From assembly GCA_902729315.2 (NCBI GenBank), contig LR746271.1:1203501-1267500 (forward strand): a DNA stretch of 64,000 bases, read 5' to 3'. Below, piece by piece: positions 11,338 through 24,212 of this stretch; positions within the stretch are counted from its first letter, which is position 1, and every line of letters begins with the position of its first letter. The position numbers and the translations under genes were made by a program. The notes under the pieces were generated by a model, which was not told the origin of the DNA, searched no databases, and saw only the letters and a list, made by a program, of their open reading frames with translations. The DNA comes from Spirodela intermedia (Eukaryota; Streptophyta; Magnoliopsida; Alismatales; Araceae).

Positions 11338-14300
11338 TCAGATTTCAACAGACTGAATAGCGAGTTTGGCTGCGATCAAGGCTATGTTGTGTTTGACCAA
11401 CTGCAGCCCATTGTTCAGCCTTTTAGACGTGTCCCTTGTGGCCATTGCCCACAGTTTTCGCCTCTGAAGGGTCAGAATCTCTGTCTGCGTTGACCCTGCA
11501 AGAGAGTGAAACGACAAATAGAATATTCAAAACACTTGATTTATGACGTAATAATAATCGAATTCAAGGTTTAGCATCTAAAGGGGAAAAAAGGGAAGAA
11601 CATATGGATGCTCAGAGCTACTCATTCTCAAATAATGAAGTAATGAAGGATGGGGGAGCAAACAGGATTTGCATTTCTAAAATATTACTCATAATCAAGC
11701 TTTAAACTCTTGGAGTCACAAACTTTCTAAATATTTTTTCAAACATTATTGCTACTATTTTTTCTCCATGTTCTACTGATTCGAGGCATGATCATGGGGA
11801 TGGGGGGGGGGGGGGGGGGTTGCCAAATGACATTAAAGTGAGCTATCATTCATCTTTGGTGGATAGATATCAGTCCCATGGCATATACACACGAAATTGT
11901 CTATTTAGGTCAACTTCATGCTAATATATGCGAATAGTTTTAATGATGACCAGGTTATATAGTTAGTAAAAAAGCTCATAACCCAAGAAATTCTAAGCGG
12001 TGAACAACAGATGTCATGAAGTTCTAGTATCGGCATTGGAATATTAGACCATCAAAGTAAAGAAATTCATAACAAGGGGGAGTAGGCTAATCCAAGTAAT
12101 TAAAACATTTTTAACATTGTTTCCAATGCGGACATGTTTGCATACATCATCATGTGCCAACAGATCTTTAAAGAAAATCCGCACATTCCCAAGGAAAACC
12201 ATCACGATTAATGGAATGACATGGTAATGAGCCATACAGCTTAAAACCGAGTGTTAAAGAAAGGAGTATGACTGTTTATATAACAATATGATTTTTAATT
12301 CTTTTATGTTGCAAGTTTATTCTCATAGTTTCTGTTCCTGAGGGTCATTTTCTCCTATTTCTTGTAATCTTCATATCGTTTCAGCAGAGCAGGCTGGTAC
12401 ATCAGCATCCGACCATGGACCGGGTCGGGGATGGGCCCAAGTTGGGAGGGTACAGGGCCAAGGAAGCATGATCCAACTCTTCATGGTTCAAAAATGCCTG
12501 AGCTTTACTTTTTTTTTCTTATTCACAAAAGGCAGTAGACTATGATGTCACACTACTCAGCTAGACATGGCTTGTTTTTTTACCCATGACCTCTATGAGG
12601 TGTGGCCTCGGCAAGAGTGGTGGGTTAGCTCTCCATAATCAACGCATCCTTGCTGTTTTTCTATCCTTCTGCATGATTTCTTCACTTTTCTTGGGAATAG
12701 GCATTGACTCTGTCTGCTCCTTTTATTCAACTCTCTCGCTGAAATCAAAAGTGGATTTTTCCGAGCCTCAACACATTCTCTCTATCCTTCATTTTTTTGG
12801 TCCAATTAGGAGTCAATATGACAAAGTTTCCACTATGACATTGTCTCTGTAATCAACAGTAATAGTTTTTTGATTTGATGCGCAATTATTCTTCTTTAGG
12901 CCTAACACCAAGAGGTTTTTTTCTTATTTGATATGAACTTGGAGCTCTCTTCCGCATTCAGGTGGTGGAATACTTATTTATTGAAGTAAAATCTGTCTAG
13001 TGATTGGATCAAATAGTTCTTGTATCTTGTTCCAACCTTTTCACTACTCTAATGGGTTTTGATTTCCATAATCTATCTAGAAGGCAGTCATATTGGTGAA
13101 CTCTGATTTTATATAGAGGTGTAGTGAAAGATCAAAGCTCACCAATCTCATTACGTTCTTTGATGAATTATGACAATCAAAACCCACAAGAGAGGTACAA
13201 AAGCTGAAACAAAATACAAGAGTTATTCGATCCATTCACTATACATAAATTATATTCCAATGAAGAAGTATTCCACCACCTGAATGCTGAAGAGAGCTGC
13301 AAGTTCATATCAAATAAGAAAAAACTCCTCAAAGTCAAGGCTAAAGAAGAACACCTTTGTAATTCCGCATCAAATTAGAAAACCATCTTTGTTTGTTTCA
13401 GAGATGTTGCCATGGTGGAGACTTCCCTAGATGTACTCCTAATTGGACCCAATAAGTGAAGTATAGAAGGAATGCATCTTGGAATTATAGATAAGAAGTC
13501 GAATGAAAGGAGCAAAGAGAGGGGGTGCCTATTTTCAAGAAAAGTTCAGAAGTCATGCAGAAGGATAGAAGACGAGGGGGGCACGCTGATTATGGAGAGC
13601 TTACCGACCCCTCCTTCTTGAGAAAAATAAAGATAAAAGGAATAAACTTTGATGGGAATAAAATTCTACCTGAGACTGGTTGTAGTGCGGCAAAGGATAT
13701 ACGCTCAGATACTCCTGGAATGAAAGCCTGACTGTAAACCTCAGGAGCTTCCTTTTCAGCCCAAATCATTGAGCTTCTTATGCGGGTTTGCAGTGGCTCA
13801 TCCTGGGAAGCCTGGGAGTTTTGGAGTAATCAGGAACAAAAAAATTGAGCAGCAACTGCCAGAAAAGATTTCAGAGAAATGACAAACACCTTCAATTTAA
13901 TCTCCAAGTTGTTTAAGTTAGCAAGAGATTCCTTCAGTGCTGTAACTTTTGAGACGATTTCACTGTCACTTCCGTCAGTACCGTCTTGCATTGGTATGGC
14001 AACTCCTCTCAAGTATGGTTCTGTCTGAGTTCACAAAAAAAATGCACGTATTTAAAATAAATAATGAATAACAAATGTGCTCAGCAGTTATTTCTAATGT
14101 CTCACAGAAAATAAAGCAAGTATTACCGCACTCTGATATGCTCAATATCATCAAATTTCAGAAAACTCAAAGTTTCTAAAGAGTCACGAGTAAGGCTGGT
14201 TTAAGGTCACGTTGATGGATATATATTAGTTTGAAAGGGCGAAAGTGTACTGCAGCCAGGTTCGTGAGTAGCTGATTTGAGAAAGGATGCGATAAGTCAT

Positions 14301-16230
14301 CTATTTTCTTAATTATTTTCGTTCTTGTGAAAGATAACAACAATTTCTCGAACACAAGAAGTCACAAATTACATCTTTAAACCTACTCGCAATATCATGT
14401 TTTTGCCTTTCTTCACCATGAATGATTAAAGAGCAAGTTTCGAGTTTCTCACACACTGTGAAACTGAGTGTCCAGAGGTCTTCATTTGCCTTAACGAAGA
14501 TAAATTTCATGCGTCATTACGTAAAGGAATTATTATGGAAAATCAAACCTCGTTTAATTCGAGCAATAGAAAGAAGATCAAGTTTAAATTCCATATAAAC
14601 CTTGGTAGAGTACCTGTGTCATATTCATGATGCTAACACGGCCAATGCCTCTAATGGAAACCAGAGCTCCAATATCCAATTTCTCAACCTACATTTAAAA
14701 AAAATGAAACAAATCAAAGCTATATGGTGATGAGATTACAAACAAATGACATTGAATCACAGGTACATGGAAGCAAGGTAAATCCTCATCATTAAGGTCA
14801 AGATCAAAAAACATGCAGGGGATGTAATATTGAATTTCTTCACGAGGTGACAGTGACATTCAAGCTTACATTTTCTATATAAACTAGACAACCATATCTA
14901 GCAGCATAAGATGCTCCTGTTGATGATCCACTAGAAGGAACTGGGTCCAGGACGAAGTGCACAAACTGCTTCTGCCCTTTGTTTAGTGACTGCAAGAAAT
15001 TAACATCAACAAGAAAACAACTAAAATAAGCACTCAGCTGAGAAAACTTGCAGGTCCACAGCAAGAATCTCAAAAACAAAGCAGCACCAGAAAAATTTGA
15101 AACAGACCGTGATCATTAATTTCCAATGATAGACACTAAATATGTCGTCACTTTATGGCAACTTACTGGTTGATTAGTTACATTGCTACCAGGAAAACCA
15201 TTTACCCATTAAATTTAGATTGAAAACCTTTGGGTTCCAACTTCACATCACTGAACTTTATACTGTGTGGGCACGAAGATCCACATTCAATAAGGGAAAA
15301 ACATTAAGACCTTTCGTTCAAAACACTGATAGAAGATAACAAAAAATTAGAGGAAATGAGAGAAGAATGTAACCTCCTCCAGCAATGCAAGAAACCTTGC
15401 TTCATACAAATGCAGTGTCTTGGATTCTGATGGAACCAAAACCTGACAACCACCAAAAAAAATTACAAGTCATCTGCCTGCTTTTAATAATCGAGATTGT
15501 CAACTTGAAGCATAAGTTTGAATCGGGTTTTAGGAACAGGAATCTCTGCTCATACTTATATATAATTTAACGTATTATCATGTCGCATCTAGCATAAAGC
15601 CAATTGGCGGACAAAAGTAAAATGATGTTGAGTCTTTAGAACCTTCTTCCACCATTTGTTGCGCATTTGGTTTGATTTTCATGCTTATAGGCCGTGCCTA
15701 GCTTGTGAACGGAGTCGACGTAGAGAAATTATCAGAGTCATAACATGGATCCACGTCCATTAAGGGGGATGGATTAACGAGGATAAAACACTATGAACAC
15801 AGACGCTGCCGTCCTCTCGGGAAAGTAGCCCCGAAATGCGTCCAGCATAAAACATTGGGAACAGAATTATACAGCCATTTGGAAAACAATGACGCTAGTA
15901 CACTGGCGATACACTAGCATTACAACCGCTGGAGAAAGGATATGCAAAAACAGTTCATAAATAGAGGAAAAGCAAAACGAGCACCTCATCCGGTTGGAAA
16001 GGAAGTAGTGGGAGATCCAAGGATGAGTCCAATGACTTCGAGGAAAAGCAGAGCACTCTGAGTCGCTGGGATTTCCCAGAGACGCCGACATCCAGACACC
16101 CAGCAGCGAGACAAAATCCGCGGCGGTGAGCAAGACGGTTCAAGGTAAACGGTCTGAGGCTGGTACCTGCCGAGGCGGACGAGACGCAGCGGACCGACGG
16201 GAGGCCAAGATTTAGGGTTCTGACACTCAT
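11338..16230 (-). CDS. LON substrate-binding-domain protein, probably plastidial (At1g19740/At1g75460-like)
   Basis: The protein resembles the N-terminal substrate-binding (LAN/PUA-like) domain of Lon proteases but has no AAA+ or peptidase domain. Its biochemical role is unknown. Seven exons, in coding order: 15985-16230, 15374-15442, 14870-14989, 14614-14688, 13890-14024, 13670-13811 and 11338-11495. They join in phase to give 314 residues. Residues 1-70 are Ser/Arg-rich like a transit peptide. The domain starts at LPLLPFQPDEVLVPSESKTL and continues through YEARFLALLEE, FVHFVLDPV and YAARYGCLVYIENVEKLDIG. It goes on to IGRVSI and PGVSERISFAALQPVSG. The C-terminus LIAAKLAIQSVEI closely matches the Arabidopsis family. 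The last intron (2.17 kb) carries a large foldback. ATG 16230 is the best in-frame start; plastid targeting is inferred. Confidence 0.92.
11802..11819. repeat. 18-nt poly-G run
   Basis: An uninterrupted run of 18 G lies in intron 6 of the LON-domain gene, preceded by gggga. Length may be affected by sequencing error. Confidence 0.85.
12622..13610. repeat. Large imperfect inverted repeat (foldback), arms about 480 bp
   Basis: The left arm (about 12622-13107) is similar to the reverse complement of the right arm (about 13131-13610), with a loop of only about 23 bp. The best segment pairs 12916-12977 with 13264-13326 with about three mismatches over 62 bp. The outer ends pair around agctctccataatca, and the inner ends around attggtgaactctgat with atcaaagctcaccaat. 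It lies in the last intron of the LON-domain gene, and the right arm ends about 60 bp from an exon. It may be a foldback/MITE-like element or a local inverted duplication. No transposase is seen. Confidence 0.88.
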
Positions 16231-17322
16231 GTTTCGAAGAGGTATTATCTAAGCTACCCCGCAACGCTCGGGAACGCGGGAGAGGGAGAAACAGCTCCCT
16301 CGCCTACCTCTGACTTGATCCCCCTCGCACCAGACAAATCACTGCGGATAGAATGGCGGAGCGTCTGATCATCCATCCTCCTCTCGCCCTCGTCGTTCGT
16401 TCCCATACAGAAGGACCATCCATCGGTCGACCGACGCCGAAGCTCTCCCCGAGACCATCACTTGAGAAGAAATCTAAAGCACTTAAATCGCTTATTTCCC
16501 GTATAAAAAAAAAAATATAGCAAACATATCCCTATATAATATTCGACGCATTAAAGATATATTTGTTTATAGCATGATAGTGGCATATATGATAATTTAT
16601 GTGGCACCTTGCGCCTCTCGCTTCTTGTCTCTCCCTCTCGCTCTTCCCCTCCCTGTCTTCTTCAGCGTTAGCCCAAGTCCTCTTATATTTTCTTCAGGGG
16701 GGGTTGACTTGGTCGTAGCTGGACGGAAGTGTTCCAAATTTGTGAGCACTTAATTATTTTTTTCTCTTAAATGCGATCGCATTTATTGAAACATTAATTA
16801 TATATATTTATAGTTTAAAGTCAACTATTTTAAAAAATTAAGTACACCTAAATTTGGCATCGATAATAGCATTTATTGGGTTACTCTCGGTGGCTTTTGT
16901 GTGTAATAATAAGCCTATCATATAATATTTAATTTACATTTATAATTAATCTCGTTATAACAATAATATTATAATGCAAAATCTGTACGAATATTTCATC
17001 GTTTGTGAATAATCTGAAGATGGTATTTGTTAGCTGTATTCTTTAAAAAAAATCCAAAAAAGGAAAATGTCGTTCTCTAAAAGCGCGTGCGCAACATGAG
17101 GTTACAATTGGCATAAGCCCATTTTTGTAATAAATTTAAATATGCGTGTTGATAGTTAATTGATAGTTATTTTAGGGATATATTGACAGTATCTGTTGAC
17201 ACGATGGTACAAGAACGGTCCTATTTATTATTTTAGGGCGACTGGACTCTGCGCTGCTCGAAGAAAAACCCTTCTTGCAATCTAGGGTTTTGTTCTTCGC
17301 TTGTTCAATCTTCAGGCAGACG
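16231..17322. other. Shared upstream region of the LON-domain gene and SR45
   Basis: The two genes are divergent with 1,092 bp between start codons, so both promoters should be here. The LON-gene side (16231-16500) is GC-rich, like a 5' UTR. The middle is AT-rich. The SR45 side includes ctagggttttgttcttcgc, similar to plant 5' UTR leaders. No additional gene seen. Confidence 0.6.
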
Positions 17323-20300
17323 ATGGCAAAACCTGGCAGAGGCCGACCGGCGAGCCCGTCGGGATCGGCCTCTGGTTCGTCTTCCTACTCGCGTTCCTCG
17401 TCTGAGTCGGGTTCGCGGTCGCGGTCGCCATCTCGCTCTCGTTCCCGCTCGCGCTCTCGCTCAAAGTCCTACTCGACTTCCTCGCGTTCGGGGAGTGGGA
17501 GCTCACGCAGCCGGAGTCCGCCTCCCCAGAGAAAAAGGTGAGTTTAGTTTATTAAAGAAGAATGGGCTTTACCTTTGTCGTACAGCATCAGGCGTCGTGT
17601 AATTTCTCTCTGCGTGAGGTTTCTACTTATTTTACATAAATTCTCATCGATCTTTAGATCTTTCGCATTGTACTTTGCACTCAATGCTTGAAGTTGGAAA
17701 TTTGGACGAGTACATTATCGTTTCCATAATTAACGTCTTTACTGCGTTTCACATCTGATGACATTATGAGACTAAAACCCTATTTGACACTAGCTTGGGG
17801 GATGTTAAAAGATCAAGTTATCCCCCTCGACAGGAGTACTCATATCATGTTTAACCTCATGTTTTCATCTTTCTGTAGTCCCAAAGCAGCTGCTCGGAAG
17901 GAGCGATCTCCATCACCGCAAACTAAAAGAGTTTCACCGCCAAGGTGTGGATTCTTTGCAACTTCTCAGATCTCAGTTATCAGAAGTTAGAAAAGTCCAT
18001 AATTAGAGGTTTAACAGCATAAGGGCAGTATGCGTTGCATACAATCCATGTATATTTGGGTTCTTCGTTGAGATTATCGTTATCTCTTTAGGCTTGGCTT
18101 CCTGACCCTCGCGCTTTGAATTTTTTTCACCTGAAAGATTATTGGCCGTCATATCCAAAGACGTGTGTTGGGTTTAATATGTCACTTGGGAGCCTTGCAT
18201 ATTTCGTCTAAACCATAATAGGTTGAGAAGTGTGATGCAGAATAGGAAGTCTTACATATCTATCGGTGATAGATAGCTTGTTATTTTTTTCTCTCTCCTC
18301 TAAATATGTGCATGTTCTCCTTCAGGAAAGCATCTCCAGTCCCTGAAGCAGCTGTGCTTCACATTGATCAGCTCACCAGGAATGTCAATGAAGGCCATCT
18401 TAAAGAAATATTTGGTAAACTTTCTCCCGCTCCTTATTGAAGGCATTCTGTTCTCCAATGGGAGTAATTGTCAAATTTTATTAAATTGTCGTGACAAATT
18501 TTCCTGTTTTTTATTTATTTTCTAAATTTTCACCATTGCTATCTTTATAACGAAGGCCTTTGAATGGGTTGTATCTTTGTGTATTGTTATCATCTCTTGG
18601 AAAAATATTTGATTCCAAAGATCTCTCAATTGTGCAGAGAGTGCATCTCTTTTTTTGCATGCCAAACTACTTAATGAATATGGATTGGAGTCCTCGTTGT
18701 TTGGGGTTATAAGTGGACGAACTCTGTTCTTTGTATTAGGCTCATGGGTTCGGCAGGCCTCGAAAACAACCGATGCGCCTAATTTTTTTCTTACTCCAAT
18801 TCTGTCCGTCAGTTTGCATATTCCGTAGTTTATGCAGTTATAGCATCTACAGATTTGAAATTTCTTGCTAGATATAATTTAACATTTAAATGGACTTCGT
18901 CTGGTAATTTGATATTTAGAGATCACGTGTTCCCAGTTCAGTCATCATGATGATGCCCTTTTTTCAAGAATTATGATTGTGTATAGTGCTGCATATCCTC
19001 AACTTTCAAACCGGAAAAAGATGTATATTTATGATTTCATTCGGCTCTAAATGACCCTTTGTTCTGTCTTTATCCTAATTTATCCGATAACAGATCGCAG
19101 TCAGGAGGATAGTTTTCTGGAATGTTTAAAGTAGAAGACTTTTGGTGTACGCTTCCCTTCTATTAAGATCTAAATTCAGTTAATTAGTTTCCTCTTGTTA
19201 TTCTTCGAGGGTGATTCTCAAAAAAGACTTACATTCTCATCCTTCTGCGCTATTTCTGCAAGAAAGCACGATGGGGTAGTTGGGTCAGCAGTATAAAATT
19301 TCAAGCTCAAAAAATATACGACCTTCTAAAGAGATAATTTTTATGTGACTTCTATTGCCATTGAGTGAGTTACGCACTGTCATATTTAATGTCTTATTGT
19401 AAGACACAACTTTGTTCTTTTGGCCGCACCGTGGCTCTGAAAAGCCATCTAGTTTATCATTTGGTGATTACCGTTTTAGATAACCCTGAGTTCTTAGGAT
19501 TGTTGAATATATGATGCTGATTCCCATTTCATAGTGACATCCTTTGCTGTGTTCTTGTGTAGGAAATTTTGGTGAAGTAGTACATGTGGAGCTGGCAATG
19601 GACCGTGCTGTAAGGCATCCTTTATCAATTTCACCATTGCCTGGTTGGGTTTTTTTTTTTTTTTTTTTTCCTTTGTATGTCGTTTGATATGGCTTCGTTG
19701 CATGAATCCAGGTGAATCTTCCGCGTGGGTTTGGCTATGTCGAGTTCAAGAAGAAAGTTGATGCTGAAAAGGCGGTTCTTTACATGGACGGTGTATGTGC
19801 ATTCTACATTTAAAAAAGTGACTTCATGTATGTGTACCAACTTAACGTTTTATTAAATTCATGCTGTAGGCACAAATTGATGGAAACTTGGTCCGAGTTA
19901 GATTTACCCTGCCACCACGACAAAAACCTTCATCTCCTCCGAAGACAGCTGCCCCTCCAAAGAGAGATATTCCTCAGAAAGATAAAGTTGCAGTTGATGC
20001 TGAAAGGGCTGCACAAACAAAAGCTAGAGAACGTAAGTTGTTTTTTGTTTTGTTGTGATGTTGGGTCTTTAACTTCGTATTATATCCCATCTTTTGTGCT
20101 TTGGTGGTTTCAAGAGCATTGCTGCGGTACTCTGTCTTTAGAGAAAAAGTTAATAATTTTGTGAAATCTTCATCCAATAGCTTCCCCACGCCGTAAACCA
20201 CTCTCACCACCTCCACGACGAAGATCCCCTCCTGTTCATCGAAGAGGTGAATCTCCAAGGCGCCGACCGGATTCTCCTCCCAGTCGCCGTGTTGATTCCC

Positions 20301-22611
20301 CCGTGCGTCGCAGAGCAGATTCTCCTCATCGACATGGTGAGCCACCACTGCGAAGACGGCCAGCTTCCCCACTAAGAAGACGCTCTCCATCACCTGCTCC
20401 ACGTAGATATAGGTCTCCAATGCGGTTAGTTGTGTACCTGTTTTTTGCTCCATCTTACTCAATATAAATTTACTATTGGCATCTTAGTTGCCCTTGTGTT
20501 ACAGGGTTTCTCCACGGAGAGGGCGTGGCAGTCCCATTCGCAAGCGTTCTCCAATTCCTCCCAGACGCCGGTACGTCAGTCTTGCATTTTCTTCTCTGAG
20601 TACGCTTGCTCATAGAAATGTAATGGTTGCTAGTGAAAATGCATTGATCAGATTCCTGTGTTAAGTAATGGATGTTGCAATAGGTGACGGATTTCTTTTA
20701 AAGTAAAGATCAATTTTGTAGGCTGAGATTTCTAATTCCTCCCAGACGCCGGTACGTCAATTTTCCTAGGTGATCGCATGCATAAATTCTGCTGTAGGAA
20801 GACTTAATATATTCATTTAATGGTGGTCAGTTGTTCTTTGGTTTAGATTTACTGTCTAATTATTCATTTCTTCCATTTTTTTGTTCCTTTGCTTCCACAA
20901 TCTATGCACATAGATGAAAGTTACATTTCAATGGAAATAATGTAAGGTCTAAACCTAAATTTTGGTAGCGACTCTATTCGTTACCATTTAATGTGCTGTC
21001 ACTCCCTTATCAACAATCTGTTATCCGGAGATGATACATCAAGGGGAAATATGACTCATGGTATAATTTTATTGAGGTTTTTTATGTAATTTGAATCATC
21101 TAGTTTTAATTATTTCTTGGATTGTATTAATTCAGTCAGTGGACGTTTTTGCGCGAACTATCATTCAATGAGTCGGTAATCCAAAATCTGGGCTCCTAAA
21201 CAGTTGGACATTACTTTGGCCTTTCGACAAAACTTTTCGTTTCCAAATCTGTCAAAAGGTTTGTAATGGAAAATGTAAACTTGAAGTCCTTCAATCAATC
21301 GCCTTTTTGGGTCAGATCCAATGTGGATTGTGCATCTTCCTTTGCCAAAAACAGGCTCGACTTGGATTCGAACTTATGTGCCATTGTCAAGATGAGTGAA
21401 GTGGAGTGAGGAAGGGCTGTCATAAGAAGGAATGGCTAGTGAAGATCAGTAGGGATGTTTCTGTCTCTATCCATAATTCGGGTGGAATGGGACCTATCGA
21501 AAAACACCGAAAGAAGGAAATTTCACTGTCGTTTTTGTCATCATCTCCTAGAAGAGACACCCAGACAAATTCTAGAATAGAAATCCGAAGCAACTGAGCT
21601 CCCCCTTGGTTCCAATTAATATCATATTTTCTCTCACTTGAGCCATTTCTTAATATATTGACTGTTAAGCAACCTTCTATTTTGTTCTATAAATTTCTCG
21701 TCTTTGCTTTATTTGTGTGATCTATCACACCGGATCACCTGCATTTTAGGAATCTCGTAAATTATGCTATATCTTACTCAATATACCAAGTCTCATCCTT
21801 CTTTTTGCCCTCCTTTCTTATTATTTAAACTGGTTATGCTTTAGCTCGCCCCTTAGAAGAGCACGCAGCCCTCCCAGGCGGTCTCCTCCACTTCGCCGGC
21901 GTTCCCGCTCTCCAGTCAGAAGGCCTGTTCGTTCTCGCTCACGATCACTCTCTCCTCGAAGGTGAAGAATCTCTTATCATTAAACTATGTCGTCTGACTT
22001 GTGTTCATGACGACAGCGTTGACTCTTTCGATCACAGTTCTGGGTTTTCTATCTTACTTTGGCTATTGTTGAATATCATGTGCATACATGTACAGTCAAA
22101 TGATTTAATGGATAGGGTGGCGATTTGGATTACTGGATGAAAATTAGCCGAAGCTGTGGATGATATCCGATTGAATGTTCATGGTTCATTGTCTCAAAGA
22201 TCAGGAACTATATTTAGCCCTCAAAGAAATCTAACTTTTTTATGTATAAAACCAGCCATTGTAGAAAATAATCCTCATTTGCCGATGGTTTATATGATAC
22301 TCTGAGAAAATTTAATTTGCCCAAAATGGTCCAACCGCGAGGACTGTGTATCTCAAGGTGGTGAACAGTTGGTGATGATTTCTTTACTTGGTGAGAACAG
22401 AGGCAGGATGCCACCACAGAGGCGTGGAAGATCCAGTTCTTCGTACTCTGGTTCGCCGAGTCCTCGGAAGGTCCGAATCATTCAGTGCTGTCTTCTCCTT
22501 CAAAAAGCTCAGGACGGTTGTTGGAGCCCTGACTGATCTCTCCTTTTGTATGTGGCAGGGTGGCAGGAGGATATCCAAGAGCCGTAGTCCTCGGAGGTAT
22601 CCCTCTCTCTC

Positions 22612-22654
<43 letters not shown>

Positions 22655-22950
22655 GTGCACACCTTCCCATGTCTCAGAATTTGGCGGTTGACATAATCGT
22701 CTGAAGTCAATCTCTCGAACCTTTATCATACATGTGGAATATAGTTCTAGGGCACTTCGCTTTTATGGCAATGAATTCATTTTACGGGATCTCTGTCTTT
22801 CTCTCTCTCTCGCTACAGAAGCCCATATCTCTGACTTTGGTGGTGGAAACATATTGACTGAGATCGAACCTGTCGAACCCAGATTGTACTCATGGACTAG
22901 AGTCCATGTGTACAATCTGCCCATATCTTAATGGCATTGCATTCTATGGC

Positions 22951-22998
<48 letters not shown>

Positions 22999-23372
22999 AC
23001 ACCTGCCCATATCTCTTACTTTGGTGGTGGAAACATATTGACTGAGATCTAACCTGTCGAACCCAGATTGTACATATGGCCTATGGTCCTCGGAGCATTT
23101 CTCTCTCCGGGCATTGCACTCTCTCTCTCTCTCTCTTTCTTGCTACACCTGCCCATATCTCTTGACTTTGGTGGTGGAAACATATTAACTGAGATCTTAT
23201 CTCTTGTACCGAATTACCCATGAGTAGAGTTGTTGTAGGAACATTTCCCTTTCATATTATGTGTTGCCTGCTGTTTAAGCCGACGAACCGCGAAACTGCT
23301 GTCTGTAGGCCTGCCCGTGGAAGAAGCACCAGCAGCAGCAGCCCAAGTGGCAGCTCACCCCCACCAAACTGA
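17323..23372 (+). CDS. SR45: Serine/arginine-rich splicing factor SR45 (RNPS1-like)
   Basis: SR45 is a nuclear splicing regulator related to the exon-junction-associated protein RNPS1. Twelve exons: 17323-17537, 17879-17944, 18326-18414, 19563-19609, 19712-19792, 19870-20032, 20181-20424, 20505-20570, 21845-21961, 22401-22470, 22559-22596 and 23309-23372. All phases agree, giving 419 residues against about 414 in Arabidopsis. The N-terminal RS1 domain (residues 1-95) begins MAKPGRGRPASPSGS. The single RRM (about 104-180) has RNP2-like VLHIDQL and RNP1 RGFGYVEF, with family signature NVNEGHLKEIFGNFGEVVHV. The C-terminal RS2 domain is full of RRRSP/SPPRR repeats and ends SPSGSSPPPN. A possible extra in-phase 30-nt exon at 20722-20751 is listed separately. 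Intron 11 contains CT-rich repeat blocks. Identification is secure. Confidence 0.96.
20722..20751 (+). other. SR45: Possible SR45 cassette microexon (30 nt)
   Basis: A stretch of about 26 bp ending exon 8, including its GTACGT donor, is repeated 181 bp downstream inside intron 8 (20735-20757). The second copy follows a pyrimidine-containing acceptor ending gtag at 20721. Inclusion would add exactly 30 nt in phase 2 and insert about ten residues (near RLRFLIPPRR) between exons 8 and 9. Whether it is used cannot be read from DNA. Confidence 0.5.
22597..23308 (+). repeat. (CT)n blocks alternating with a repeated unit in SR45 intron 11
   Basis: CT tracts (about 22604-22655, 22953-22994 and 23120-23140) alternate with a unit of up to about 75 bp. 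That unit starts gcccatatctct and contains ggtggtggaaacatatt. It occurs at about 22821-22895, 23005-23080 and 23151-23200, plus a diverged copy near 22660. The whole intron therefore looks like a compound tandem repeat. Confidence 0.85.
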
Positions 23373-24163
23373 TACTCCTTGCTGGCTTCAACTGGTAGGT
23401 TCCTCTCTCTGTCTCTCTTACTCTCTCTCTCTCTCTTCCTCTCTCCTCTCTCTCTCTCTCTCTTCCCCCAACCTTCCCATCCCCCACCCCAAAAAGAAAA
23501 AGAAAATCTTCGTCCCTCCGTTTGAGTGAATGCAAGGAGAAGCAGATCTTCTGAGCCAGGCGGCACGAGGCGTCATCGACCCCTCCAAGGCGACATGGAT
23601 CTTGTGGGATAAATCTTTTGCAGTCTTGTAGAGAGAGAGAAAGAGAGAGGATGGCTGCCGTGGGAGCGAGCACTGGACCAGCGTGTGGGATATTAGGATT
23701 TCATCTTCTCTTTCTCTCTCTACTGTGCTTTTTTTGAGGCATTTGGCCGACATGTGTAGACCTAAATTTCCAGGCAAGGATTCTCCGCTCCGTACTCTAA
23801 TGTTCATGACGGAGCCGTTCCATTTTCGGAAGCTTTTGTGCGATGATGAGCCGGCCCGCGGTCTCTTCTTCCCCGATCGGGCCCGCCGGCTGCTAGATGG
23901 CCGTTGCGGCGGCGGCACTGGTTCATGGCTAATTCATTTGAGTCTTTTCGTCTGAGTTTTTTTTTCTTCTCTGGGGAAGGGAGTGGGAATCGATCTCCAC
24001 TTGGGCTTCCTCTTCGCCGGAGTAAATCGTAGATGGCCGTACGATCCGGCGTCGGATCGATCTTCACCGTTGGAATGCTGGTGTTACCTGAGATTTAAAG
24101 GGGAAGTTCTCGAACTTTGTTATCGATCCGAGACGAAGTGAGAGGAAGGGTCCCTCCCTCCCC

Positions 24164-24212
<49 letters not shown>

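Noticed and set aside
22388-22729. Frames rich in Arg-Glu or Ser-Leu on both strands
   Set aside because: They result from the (CT)n tracts in SR45 intron 11 and overlap real SR45 exons in other frames.
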